DNA of 64,000 nucleotides from DASZMX01 sp035551475 (GTDB lineage Bacteria; Verrucomicrobiota; Verrucomicrobiia; Limisphaerales; Palsa-1400): assembly GCA_035551475.1 (NCBI GenBank), contig DASZMX010000133.1:1-64000 (forward strand), given 5' to 3'. The notes beneath the pieces are model-generated. The model was not told the origin of the DNA, made no database searches, and saw only the letters and a program-made list of their open reading frames with translations. The translations under genes and the position numbers were made by a program. This document shows, in pieces, positions 1 through 8,601 of this stretch (the stretch's first letter is position 1; the number at the start of each line of letters is the position of its first letter).

Positions 1-1059
1 GCCGAACTGCGCCGTAGGCTCGATAATCGTGCCTTCGCCGTAGTCATTCCAGGTGACGAGTTGCACGAGCGAAGAGGTGTTGGTGAAGGCGCGGCGCAGT
101 GTGTTTTGGAACGTGGCTCCGCTGGCGTCATCAAGTATGCCATAGGAGGCGCTAACCCCGGCTTGGGCATAGATGTCGTGAAACCTTGGGAACGCGCTGC
201 TAATGTAGGCGGGCCACGGCGGGACGGCGCGCGCTTTTTGCTCGAAGGCTGTCAAATATTCATCCAGTTGCGTCGCGTTGAGAACTCCGGCGTTGGTGGC
301 GGCCATCCACATTGGCGGCCACTCAAACGCCCCTTTCCAAAGGCCGAGGCGATTGTCTTCGGTGAAGAACGCCGGGGTGGCATTGGAGCCGCTCAGAACG
401 GAAAAAATCGACGACCAATTGGCGGACGTGGTGAAGTATTGCGGGCCGAAATTGAGGAGCACGGGCTGGCCGCCGAGACGCGCGTAGCTCGGGTCATTGA
501 AGAAATTGGACTGCGCGTACAGCATGGTTTGCTGGGCGTGCGCGACGGCCTGGTTGGTGGCGATAAACTTTGCGGCGACCTCCGCGCGGATGGTCTGGTC
601 CTCGTAGCAGAGCGCGAACTGCAACCCGGCTTTTCGCGTCCAATTGAAGAGCGCCAGCGTGCGCTGATTATTGACAGCGTAATCGGCGTAGTTATCCATA
701 CCGTACCAATCGACAATGACGCCGTCGATGCCCGCCAGCTTCATCAACGTGACCTGGTATTCCAGAACAGCGTCGTCATCTGAGTCATAGGGGCCGATCT
801 CCGGGTAGTACCAGGAGGCGATTTCGCGCTGGCCGTTGCCGTCCACAATGTCGGGATTGAAATGATTCATGGTCCAGTGCCAGCCCCAACTGCCGCTGAA
901 CGGCTTGGCCACGAACCACGGCATGTAATGCGTAAAAACGGGCTTGGGCGCGGCCCACGCGTTGGGGCCGGCGAAAAGCGCCGCGCAGAGCAGAACGAGG
1001 CTAACGGCGCAGAAATTTCGCGACCGCCTCGGTGCGGGATTGGACGTGGAGCTTTTCAT
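1..1059 (-). CDS. Secreted GH99/GH71-like glycoside hydrolase (3' end outside window)
   Basis: The frame is open for all 353 codons to the window edge, so the C-terminus is missing. The ATG at 1059 gives a signal peptide (basic start, hydrophobic core around residues 18-33, cut near AWA-A). After it come VFTHYMPWF, GIDGVIVDWYGM, ALCYE and, near the edge, VTWNDYGEGTIIEP. This HYMPWF / DGVxVDWYG / WN-(D/E)-(Y/W)-GEGT-xIEP series is typical of the GH99 and GH71-like (beta/alpha)8 enzymes, many of which act on alpha-mannans or alpha-glucans. The start lies inside the preceding response-regulator gene (59 bases overlap, other frame). No other start keeps the signal peptide. Substrate cannot be read from sequence. 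It is probably the last gene seen of the GH31/kinase/regulator locus. Confidence 0.8.
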   Translation of the reverse strand, partial: MKSSTSNPAPRRSRNFCAVSLVLLCAALFAGPNAWAAPKPVFTHYMPWFVAKPFSGSWGWHWTMNHFNPDIVDGNGQREIASWYYPEIGPYDSDDDAVLEYQVTLMKLAGIDGVIVDWYGMDNYADYAVNNQRTLALFNWTRKAGLQFALCYEDQTIRAEVAAKFIATNQAVAHAQQTMLYAQSNFFNDPSYARLGGQPVLLNFGPQYFTTSANWSSIFSVLSGSNATPAFFTEDNRLGLWKGAFEWPPMWMAATNAGVLNATQLDEYLTAFEQKARAVPPWPAYISSAFPRFHDIYAQAGVSASYGILDDASGATFQNTLRRAFTNTSSLVQLVTWNDYGEGTIIEPTAQFG

Positions 1060-1624
1060 AAATCCGTCTGATATGAGTCCGAATCGTTTCAATGCTTATC
1101 CCCAACTGATCCGCGGTTTGCTGATAGGTCAAGCCCTTGGCGAGACAACTCAGGACGGATTCTTCGCGGGCGGAAAGATGCAAATCCGCCTGGTCCGGCG
1201 GGGCGGATTGCCGAAAGGAAGCGACCACTTTGCGGGCGATGGAACTGGACATGGGTGAGCCGCCGGCATGCACGTCGCGAATGGCTTCGAGCAATTTTTC
1301 CGGCGTCAAACGCTTAAGCATGTAACCGCTGGCGCCCGCGGAAAGCGCCTGGAAAATTTGCGCGGTGTCCTCGTACACCGTCAACATGACGATTTGCATT
1401 TGCGGCGAGGCGGTCTTGAGTTTCTGCACGCACTCGATGCCGCTCATGCCGCCGAGATGAATGTCCATGAGGACGACGTCGGGTTTGTCTGCGGGCAATT
1501 TTTGGAGGGCGGTTTCGGCGCTGGGATAAGCGCTGACGCAGGCAAAGCCGGCGGCGCCATTGACGAAGGCGGCAATGGACTGCCGGAGGCCGTCCTCATC
1601 ATCTACAATCGAAACAGAAATCAT
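1001..1624 (-). CDS. NarL/FixJ-family response regulator, second of a tandem pair
   Basis: The 207 residues form a receiver domain (acidic DDE at 8-10, phospho-acceptor D54 in VVLMD, T82, K104) followed by a LuxR-type helix-turn-helix (about 145-205, LSAREESVLSCLAKGLT ... IRTHIRRIYEKLHV). It is a cytoplasmic DNA-binding regulator, presumably phosphorylated by the kinase encoded at 2325-5999. It is a close paralogue of the product of 1702-2328: the receiver and linker are nearly the same but the recognition-helix region differs. The two genes are separated by 77 bases that hold a short repeat. Its 3' end overlaps the start of the GH99-like gene. Confidence 0.93.
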   Translation of the reverse strand: MISVSIVDDEDGLRQSIAAFVNGAAGFACVSAYPSAETALQKLPADKPDVVLMDIHLGGMSGIECVQKLKTASPQMQIVMLTVYEDTAQIFQALSAGASGYMLKRLTPEKLLEAIRDVHAGGSPMSSSIARKVVASFRQSAPPDQADLHLSAREESVLSCLAKGLTYQQTADQLGISIETIRTHIRRIYEKLHVQSRTEAVAKFLRR

Positions 1625-1675
1625 GGACCATTTGTCCTTGCGCCTAAAAAATTAAGGCGGCGCGCGGCGTGGCCA

Positions 1676-1696
1676 TAGTCGCATGAAGTGACCACA
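1676..1696. repeat. Short dispersed repeat, copy 1
   Basis: The core gtcNcatgaagtgaccaca occurs here and again at 11138-11158 with a single mismatch in 21 bases. The centre reads gtcRcatgaagtgac; in copy 2 (R = a) it is an imperfect palindrome, gtcac-atgaa-gtgac. Both copies sit in short gaps between minus-strand genes, just 3' of a stop codon. It could be a REP-like element, a protein-binding site or part of an RNA processing signal. Nothing in the window decides between these. Confidence 0.55.
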
Positions 1697-1701
1697 AGCG
1701 C

Positions 1702-2328
1702 CTATCCTTCAGTCAAATACTTCGCCACCGCCTCGGTGCGCGATTGCACATGGAGTTTCTCATAAATGCGCCGCAGATAATTGCGCACCGTTGGGACCGT
1801 GATGTCCAATTCCGCGGCAATTTGCTTGTAGGGCGAGCCTTTGGCGAGCCGTTCGAGCACCATTTGTTCGCGGGCCGAGAGCGGCCCAAAACGGGCGTCC
1901 GGCGGCGCAGCCTTTTGAAAGGAGGCGACGACCTTGCGGGCAATGGAGCTCGACATGGGCGATCCGCCTTCGTGGACTTCGCGAATGGCTTCCAGCAAAT
2001 TGGAAGGGGTCAAGCGCTTGAGCATGTAGCCAGAGGCGCCGGCGGCGAGAGCCTTATAAATTTGGTCGGCATCCTCGTAAACTGTCAACATGACGATGTG
2101 CATGTGCGGATGGCTTGCCTTTAAACGCGCCACGCATTCGATGCCATTCATCCCTGCCATATTGATGTCCATCAGGACGACGTCGGGGGAATCCCCGGGC
2201 AGGCGGCGCAAGGCTTCCTCCGCGCTGGCATAGGCGCTGACACATTTGAAACCCGGCGCGCCATTCACAAACGTCGCGATGGACCGGCGCAATTCCGCCT
2301 CATCATCAACGATGGAAACAGTGATCAT
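1702..2328 (-). CDS. NarL/FixJ-family response regulator, first of a tandem pair
   Basis: A longer frame begins at 2415, but the ATG at 2328 starts exactly at the receiver domain (MITVSIVDDE) and overlaps the kinase stop as ATGA, so I use it (208 residues). The receiver has the DDE acidic pocket, D54 in VVLMD, T82 and K104. The C-terminal LuxR-type HTH contains VRNYLRRIYEKLHVQSRTEA. By position it is the direct partner of the kinase at 2325-5999. It appears to be about two-thirds identical to the product of 1001-1624, differing most in the helix that reads DNA, so the pair may control different promoters from one signal. Confidence 0.93.
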   Translation of the reverse strand: MITVSIVDDEAELRRSIATFVNGAPGFKCVSAYASAEEALRRLPGDSPDVVLMDINMAGMNGIECVARLKASHPHMHIVMLTVYEDADQIYKALAAGASGYMLKRLTPSNLLEAIREVHEGGSPMSSSIARKVVASFQKAAPPDARFGPLSAREQMVLERLAKGSPYKQIAAELDITVPTVRNYLRRIYEKLHVQSRTEAVAKYLTEG

Positions 2329-5300
2329 GCGAGCAGGCGGCGGACTGGGGCCTTGCGCGGGATAACGAAACGCACGGTTGCGCCGCGGCCGGGTTGCGAT
2401 TCGATGTAACAGCATCCCCCCACCCCTGCCAGGCGCTCGCGCATGTTGCGCAAGCCATTGCCGGAAACAAACGCGGCGCCGTCGGTGCGCGTGGCGTCGA
2501 ATCCCGCGCCATCATCGGAAATGGAGATCTCAAAAGACGCGGTTTCGCATTTGATGGAGATTTTGGCGCGCGTGGCGCGGGAATGTTTGAGCGTGTTGGT
2601 CAAAGCCTCATGCACGGCGTGAAAGAGGTGGTGGCGCAATTGCGAGGAGAGCGGGAAGAAGGGGAATTGCGCGGGAATATCCAACTCACATTGAATGCCG
2701 GTTTCCTGAAAATATTCCTGGGCGTATTGACCGATGTAAGAGGCGACTGGTTCCAGCGAATCATTGCGGGGATTGACGGCCCAGACAATTTCATCGAGCG
2801 AATGCAACACTTCGCGCGAGGCGTCGGAGATGGATATGATCTGACTGCGCAGTTCGCCGGGCAACTCGGGGCCGCGCCGGGCGTGTTCGCTGAGAAAGGA
2901 AATGCGACACAGCTTGGCGCCCATTTCATCGTGCAAATCCTGCGCAATGCGGGTGCGCTCGTGCTCCAGCACTTTTTCCTGCTCCAATTGGCGCAGGCGT
3001 TGTTGAAGTTTTCTTTTTTCCACCAGGCGCGCGATGGCCGCCACCGCGCCCAGCACCGCCGCGACCGCCAGACCGATGAACCACCACGCCTGCCAGAAAT
3101 GCCGGGCGACAGTCAGTGTCAACATGGTGGTGGGCGGGCCCCACACGCCTTCGCTGGCGCCGGCGCTGACGACAAAACGGTAATCACCGGGTGGAACAAA
3201 GGGATAAGAGGCGGTGCGCCGCGTGCCAGCGTCAAACCAATCAGGATCCAGCGGCTCGAGGCGATAGCGGAAACGGACCCGATCGGGGGCGTCGAAACAC
3301 ACGGCGGTGTAGCCAAATTCCAAGCGATGTTTGCCCGGCGGCAGATGCAGCGTCGAGCCGCCCTCGGCGCTGAGTTTGGGCGTGGGAACACCGTCCACGA
3401 GGGCATCTTCCAGCGCCACAGAAAGCGCGGAGGCGCTGGCGAGACGCGGCTGCGGATCGGTCATCACAATCCCCTTGAGCGTGGAAAACCAGAGACGGCC
3501 AGAGGCAGTCTTCAAACCGGCGGGAAAAAAGCCGGAGGTGCATTCCTCTGACGGCATGCCTTCATCGCGGCCATAGACTTGTGGATATAGGGCCGATGTC
3601 TTGCCCGCTTCGAGGTCTTCCAATTCGCGCTTGCCCACGCACGCGATGCCGCGATTGCTGCCGAGCCAAAGGCGCCCGGAGTCGTCCTCGACAATTTGAG
3701 AAATAGTATTGTCTGGAAGGCGGTCGCGCGTGGTGAAGGTGGAAATTTTGCCGTCGTGCAACCGGCTTAAGCCGCCGCCCTCGGTGCCAATCCAGAGCGA
3801 ACCGTCAGGGTCAAGATATAGCGTGCGAATAAGGTCGCTGAGCAAACCTTCCTTTTTGCCCACCCGGTCGGTCGCGCCATCGCGCAGGCGAAACAACCCG
3901 GCGCCTTGCGTGCCAATCAGCATGGAGCCGTCGCGATCCTGGACAATGGCCGTGATCGCGCGGGATTGCCACCCCTGGGTTTGCGCCGTCCATTGTTCGC
4001 CGCGCAAACGCCAAAGTTCGCCGCCGCGTGTGCCGGCCCAGAGTCCGCCCTCGCGGTCCTCGGCTAGGGCAACCACGTTGGCGCCGTTGGTGAATTGGAC
4101 TAAATCCACTTGACTCGAAATGGAGAGCGGATTTTTGAAATGCAACAGGCCATGTTCGGCGGCGACCCAGCAACTGCCATCGCGCGCGCGGAGCAGCGCG
4201 TTGACTTGCGGGCCGGCCAGCGAGAGGCCGGCGCTGGAAAGCCGGTGAAAGCTGCGGCCGTCCCGGCGGTAAAGGCCGTCGCTTAACTTTCCGGCCCACA
4301 CGACGCCCGGCGCGACTTCCGCCAGACCTTGCACGGCGCCGTAACCCAGGCCTTCGCGCTGGCCAAACGAGATGACGGTTTGCGCGCGCATGCGGTTGAG
4401 GCCGCCATGGGTTCCGACCCAGAGGGCGCCCTGCTGATCGACGAATAACGCCTCGGCGAGGTTGTCGGAGAGGCCGCTCAAGGCGTTCATCGCCTGCACC
4501 GCGCCGCCTTTGAACTGGAACAGACCTTCGCCCACCGAGGCGGCCCAGACGGTGCCGTCGGGCGTTTCGGCAAGGGAACTGATGTAAGGCTTCCCTTGGT
4601 GCGGATGAATGCGGTGGGCGTGCCAGCGATCTTTTTCGAGATAAAGCACAAATTCATCCGCCGCCCCGACCCAGAGACGGCCTTCGCGATCGGCCAGCAG
4701 GCAATGCGGATCTTCCAGCAACAACCGCACGGACGGATCGGAGACCTTAGCCAGTTTCGAGCCGTCGATTCTGAAAACGCCCGCGCCTTTCACGCCTGCC
4801 CACAAGGCGCCGTGTTCATCGCTCGCGAGCGCGGCGACGGCGTGGCCGCGGAATTCGGAGCCGGGCGGGACGCTGGCCAACGCGCCGTCGCGCCATAGCG
4901 CCAGCCCGTTTTCCGTCCCAATCCAAATCCCGCCAGCCTTGTCTTCGGCGAGGGCGAGAATGGCGTCAGACGGAAGATTGGAGACGGTGACAAAACGCCC
5001 ATTCTGAAAGCGCGTCAAACCATTGGCGGCGCCGCCAATCCAGAGAGCGCCGCGCCGGTCGCCCAACAGCGTGCGCACCGGGCCGCTATTCAGCCCTTCG
5101 CGCAAACCAAAGGGCACGAACCGCAAACCGTCAAAACGCCCGACGCCATCGTCGCTGCCCACCCACAAATAGCCATCGCGGGTTTGCGCCACGGCGCGCA
5201 CAAAGTTTTGCGGCAGGCCTTGTTCGCGCTGCCAGGATTGAAACGTCAGTGGAATATTGCCGGCGAATCCGGCATCCGCGCTGCCCGAGCTGTTGTCGTG

Positions 5301-5999
5301 ACTGACAAAATCGGCAAAGGAATCCGCGATTTCCATATCGCTGAAAATCCAACCGCCGCCTCCTCCGCCATGCCGCAACCGGATCTCGTCAAAGGAGGCG
5401 TCAGCGTTCATGCGGGTGATGAGATTTTCCGGCTGGCTGGCTTCGCTGGCGCCAGGTCCCAGATCGGGATTAAGCCAGATCGTGATGAGATCATCGCCGC
5501 CGGCTACGTATTGCACTTTAACAACGATCGTGCTTTCCAAGCCGCGATAAGGGTGCTCGTAAGGAAGATAACCCGTCGCGTTGGTTCCGCCCGTTGATTG
5601 CGGGCGGGAGGAATGGAGATCGACGTAATCAGAAATAATGGAATCGCCGCTGACCACCATTTTGAAGGCGCTGTAGGCCCAGGCTTTGAGCGCGTTGCCC
5701 ACGCCGAGCCGTTCTTCGCCGCCTTCGTAAAGTTCGAATGCCGCGAAATATTCCTCCGTGCTGACATCCGATAGCGGGTCAACATGAAATTTGAAATAGA
5801 GCGTGTCGGTGGAAGAATCGTCCCGCTTGACCGCGCCGCTCAGGATGTCGCTGCCGTCGCCAGTTTCGTAAGCCAGGGTGGCGCCGAGGTCGCTCCAAAG
5901 AACGGCGCCTTGAATGGAACCGCCGCCGAGCAGCAGCGCGAGGACCAGCGCCCAAAGGCCGCAGCGCATTATCCGGCCATCGGCATTGCTTGGCTGCAT
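2325..5999 (-). CDS. Sensor histidine kinase with periplasmic propeller and extra N-terminal domain
   Basis: About 1224 residues. Order: signal sequence (hydrophobic GLWALVLALLLGGG); a domain of about 180 residues that looks like a beta-sandwich (to about 215); many two-component-propeller repeats (LWVGSDDGVGRFDG, LWIGTEGGGLSRLHDG and similar) filling about 250-830; a Y_Y_Y-type beta domain (YRLEPLDPDWFDAG, about 880-960); one membrane helix (about 972-993); a coiled linker; a HisKA_3 phospho-acceptor (IAQDLHDEMGAKL, His near 1023); and a HATPase_c domain (N-box EALTNTLKH, DDGAGFD, GNGLRNMRERL). It would sense a ligand in the periplasm and phosphorylate the two adjacent regulators. The GH31 gene ends 36 bases upstream. 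Start: ATG at 5999, since the longer frame begins with GTG at 6014. Comparable sensors in Bacteroidota control polysaccharide use. Confidence 0.9.
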   Translation of the reverse strand: MQPSNADGRIMRCGLWALVLALLLGGGSIQGAVLWSDLGATLAYETGDGSDILSGAVKRDDSSTDTLYFKFHVDPLSDVSTEEYFAAFELYEGGEERLGVGNALKAWAYSAFKMVVSGDSIISDYVDLHSSRPQSTGGTNATGYLPYEHPYRGLESTIVVKVQYVAGGDDLITIWLNPDLGPGASEASQPENLITRMNADASFDEIRLRHGGGGGGWIFSDMEIADSFADFVSHDNSSGSADAGFAGNIPLTFQSWQREQGLPQNFVRAVAQTRDGYLWVGSDDGVGRFDGLRFVPFGLREGLNSGPVRTLLGDRRGALWIGGAANGLTRFQNGRFVTVSNLPSDAILALAEDKAGGIWIGTENGLALWRDGALASVPPGSEFRGHAVAALASDEHGALWAGVKGAGVFRIDGSKLAKVSDPSVRLLLEDPHCLLADREGRLWVGAADEFVLYLEKDRWHAHRIHPHQGKPYISSLAETPDGTVWAASVGEGLFQFKGGAVQAMNALSGLSDNLAEALFVDQQGALWVGTHGGLNRMRAQTVISFGQREGLGYGAVQGLAEVAPGVVWAGKLSDGLYRRDGRSFHRLSSAGLSLAGPQVNALLRARDGSCWVAAEHGLLHFKNPLSISSQVDLVQFTNGANVVALAEDREGGLWAGTRGGELWRLRGEQWTAQTQGWQSRAITAIVQDRDGSMLIGTQGAGLFRLRDGATDRVGKKEGLLSDLIRTLYLDPDGSLWIGTEGGGLSRLHDGKISTFTTRDRLPDNTISQIVEDDSGRLWLGSNRGIACVGKRELEDLEAGKTSALYPQVYGRDEGMPSEECTSGFFPAGLKTASGRLWFSTLKGIVMTDPQPRLASASALSVALEDALVDGVPTPKLSAEGGSTLHLPPGKHRLEFGYTAVCFDAPDRVRFRYRLEPLDPDWFDAGTRRTASYPFVPPGDYRFVVSAGASEGVWGPPTTMLTLTVARHFWQAWWFIGLAVAAVLGAVAAIARLVEKRKLQQRLRQLEQEKVLEHERTRIAQDLHDEMGAKLCRISFLSEHARRGPELPGELRSQIISISDASREVLHSLDEIVWAVNPRNDSLEPVASYIGQYAQEYFQETGIQCELDIPAQFPFFPLSSQLRHHLFHAVHEALTNTLKHSRATRAKISIKCETASFEISISDDGAGFDATRTDGAAFVSGNGLRNMRERLAGVGGCCYIESQPGRGATVRFVIPRKAPVRRLLA

Positions 6000-6050
6000 G
6001 GCGTCATTTAACACGCAAATTCGCGGCGAAACAAGCCGGCGCTGCTGGCG

Positions 6051-8525
6051 TCAATTCGCCACCGCAAATTGGAGGCGCTCAAAACGGTCGCGCGTTTTGA
6101 TGGCCACCGCGTGGTCGGCCCACGTCCAGCCCTCCCCTGCTCCGGCGAGCGCGCTGGCGTCCAGACGCGGAAGGTCGCGCGCGCCGCCGCCACCCACGGC
6201 CAGCGAAACCGTGCGCGGCTCGCGCTCGCTCCAGATGTTTAACTCCAATGCGCGGGCGGCGGGGCGAAATTCTCCGCCGGCGACCGCAATGTCCACCGCA
6301 ATGCCCTGGTCGTTTTGGACCTGATGAAACCGGCGTTGCAGGTACTCGCCGTGTTCATAATTGAGTGTTGCGCCGTCATCTTCGTAAAGTTCGGCTTCGG
6401 ACTCTGGCGCGGGCGCAATCAGGACGCGCAATGGATTGCCCGCCATTTCCCGGGTGCTTTGCACCACCGGTTGGCGAAAGATAAAAGCGCCGCCGCGCAC
6501 AAATACTGGCAGGGTCTCGATGGTCGTGGGCACAGAAATGGTCTGCCCACCGGCAATCGCTTTGCCCGTCCAATAATCGAACCATTGGCCGCGCGGCAGA
6601 TAAATCGTTCGCGAAGCGACGCCTTCCCAAACCACGGGAGCGACCAGCAAATCGGAGCCGAATAAAAATTCGTCGTCCAGCGCCGCGACGGCTTCATCAT
6701 CTGGATAATCGACAAACAAGGGGCGCATGGCAGGGACGCCGGTGCGAGCGGTTTCATACATGGCGTTGGCGATGTAAGGCAGCAATTCGTAACGCAACTC
6801 AATCGCGCGTTTGTTGACAGCCTCGGATTGTTCCCCGAAAGACCACGGCTCCTTGTCGGGATTCGGCAAATCGGTGTGCGTGCGCATGAAAGGATAAAAG
6901 ACCGCAACTTGCAGCCAGCGCGTGAAGAGCTCGGCCGAGGCGGTATGCACGAACCCGCCCACATCTGTTCCCACAAACCCGAAGCCCGAGACACCCAGGC
7001 CGAGGCAGGTGGAGATCGATTGGCGCAAGGAACCCCAATCCGCCGTGTTATCGCCTGTCCAGACGGCGGCGTAGCGCTGGCCTCCTGCGAAGCTGGAGCG
7101 AGTCAAGACGAAGGGACGTTCGTTGGGGCGCAGGGCAGCCAACCCTTCAAAGGTGGCGCGCGTCATCTGTTGTCCGAAAACATTGTGCAATTGCAGGTGT
7201 GTGGCGGGCTGGCCTTCATTATCCTGCACGGCATCACTCGCCATCGTTCCGGTCAGGGGCACGAACACTGAAGGCTCGTCCATGTCATTCCAAATTCCGG
7301 CCACGCCGGCATCCACCAACCCCTTGAACAACCCGCCCCACCAGACGCGCGCCGCGGGCATGCTGAAATCGGGAAAAACGCTGGGGGCGGGATTTTTTTC
7401 CGCCTGGGAAGGCCAGACATTGCCGGTGAACAGGCTGCCGTCAGGTTTCTTGATGAAGTAGCCTCCGGCCACGCCTGAATCGTAAGGCGCGTAGCCGACT
7501 TCCTGCTTCGGATGAGGATCGACGATGGTGACCAGGCGAAAACCTTCCGCCGCGAGATCGTCAATCATTTTCTTGGGATCGGGAAAACGGTCGTGGTTCC
7601 ATGTGAATGGCTTGTAATTATCCATGTAATGGATGTCCAGCCAGATGGCGTCGGCAGGCACGCGCTTTTGCCGGAAGGTCTCGGCCAGTTGGCGCACGCG
7701 CGCTTCGGGATAATAACTATAGCGGCATTGTTGATAGCCCAGCGACCATAGCGGCGGTTCGGACATGCGCCCGGTCAAGGCGGTGTAACGCTCGATGACC
7801 TGCCGGGGCTGCGGGCCGTTGATGAAATAATAATTGACTTCGCCACCCTCGGCCCCGAGCGTCAAACTGTCCGGACGATCGTGCCCGACATCGAAATGAC
7901 TGCGCCACGTGTTGTCCAAAAAAATGCCATGCGCATGGCCATGCAGCACACCGATATAAAACGGCACGGAAACGTAGAGCGGATCGGCGCTGGAATCCCA
8001 GGCGTACGTGTCGGTGTTCCACATGACATAATTGTAGCCGCCCAATAGCCAACCGCGTTTGTCCAGCTTCCCGCTTTTTTCACCTAACCCATAAATATGC
8101 TCGGCGGACGGCAATTCTTTGCTTAACTGGAAAGACGCGCCGTCAAAACGGGTTCCGCGTTCATCATCGGCATCAAGGGTTTCGCCATCGTGAGTGGCAA
8201 AGCGAATCCGGAAAGGATGATGCTGGATCGTCACGATCAAGTTTGCGGTAGTCAGGATCGAGGCGGCGCCGTCTTCATGCTCGCTGGCATGGATGAGGCC
8301 GAGATTCTGATTGATGACCGCGTAAGAATGGTCTCGGCCAAAGTTTGTTCCGCGAATCATCCGCACCCGCACCACATCGTCTGAAAGCGGCGTAACGACT
8401 GCGAGGTCGCCGTCCTCCAATACGGTCAGGGCATGCCCGTTCCAAATGGAAGCGCACGGTGATGACACCGCTGCGGCGAAAAATGCGGCGACGACGAAGA
8501 GGCGAACAAATCGGCGGATGCTCAT
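6051..8525 (-). CDS. Exported GH31 alpha-glucosidase/alpha-xylosidase-type enzyme
   Basis: 824 residues with an N-terminal signal peptide (core FVVAAFFAAAVSS). The GH31 marks are complete: LDIHYMDNYKPFTWN (about 297-311), the nucleophile motif GIWNDMDEP (Asp near 414), and WTGDNTADWGSL holding the probable acid/base Asp near 493, followed by SGFGFVGTDVGGF. A beta-sandwich C-terminus with typical LPRGQWFDYWTG follows. It would hydrolyse alpha-linked glucosides or xylosides in the periplasm or outside the cell. It heads the minus-strand run that continues into the kinase gene 36 bases downstream, suggesting one transcription unit for substrate sensing and breakdown. Exact substrate is not readable. 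Confidence 0.93.
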   Translation of the reverse strand: MSIRRFVRLFVVAAFFAAAVSSPCASIWNGHALTVLEDGDLAVVTPLSDDVVRVRMIRGTNFGRDHSYAVINQNLGLIHASEHEDGAASILTTANLIVTIQHHPFRIRFATHDGETLDADDERGTRFDGASFQLSKELPSAEHIYGLGEKSGKLDKRGWLLGGYNYVMWNTDTYAWDSSADPLYVSVPFYIGVLHGHAHGIFLDNTWRSHFDVGHDRPDSLTLGAEGGEVNYYFINGPQPRQVIERYTALTGRMSEPPLWSLGYQQCRYSYYPEARVRQLAETFRQKRVPADAIWLDIHYMDNYKPFTWNHDRFPDPKKMIDDLAAEGFRLVTIVDPHPKQEVGYAPYDSGVAGGYFIKKPDGSLFTGNVWPSQAEKNPAPSVFPDFSMPAARVWWGGLFKGLVDAGVAGIWNDMDEPSVFVPLTGTMASDAVQDNEGQPATHLQLHNVFGQQMTRATFEGLAALRPNERPFVLTRSSFAGGQRYAAVWTGDNTADWGSLRQSISTCLGLGVSGFGFVGTDVGGFVHTASAELFTRWLQVAVFYPFMRTHTDLPNPDKEPWSFGEQSEAVNKRAIELRYELLPYIANAMYETARTGVPAMRPLFVDYPDDEAVAALDDEFLFGSDLLVAPVVWEGVASRTIYLPRGQWFDYWTGKAIAGGQTISVPTTIETLPVFVRGGAFIFRQPVVQSTREMAGNPLRVLIAPAPESEAELYEDDGATLNYEHGEYLQRRFHQVQNDQGIAVDIAVAGGEFRPAARALELNIWSEREPRTVSLAVGGGGARDLPRLDASALAGAGEGWTWADHAVAIKTRDRFERLQFAVAN

Positions 8526-8545
8526 GGAAGGATCATCAATGACTC

Positions 8546-8578
8546 AAAAAGCCGGCGGAGTCATCCCCGCCGGCTTTT
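8546..8578 (-). terminator. Intrinsic terminator after the secreted-protein gene
   Basis: Inverted repeat gccggcgg / ccgccggc with an 8-base loop, flanked by A-run and T-run so that the stem extends to about 12 pairs. On the minus strand it is followed by TTTTT and lies 24 bases past the stop at 8602. It separates the secreted-protein gene from the GH31/kinase transcription unit. Confidence 0.85.
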
Positions 8579-8601
8579 GTTTCTGGACTCGGCAGACCCG
8601 T

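Noticed and set aside
61..783. 240-codon plus-strand frame at the window start
   Set aside because: It is antisense to the GH99-like gene, whose minus-strand frame is fully open with strong family motifs and a signal peptide.
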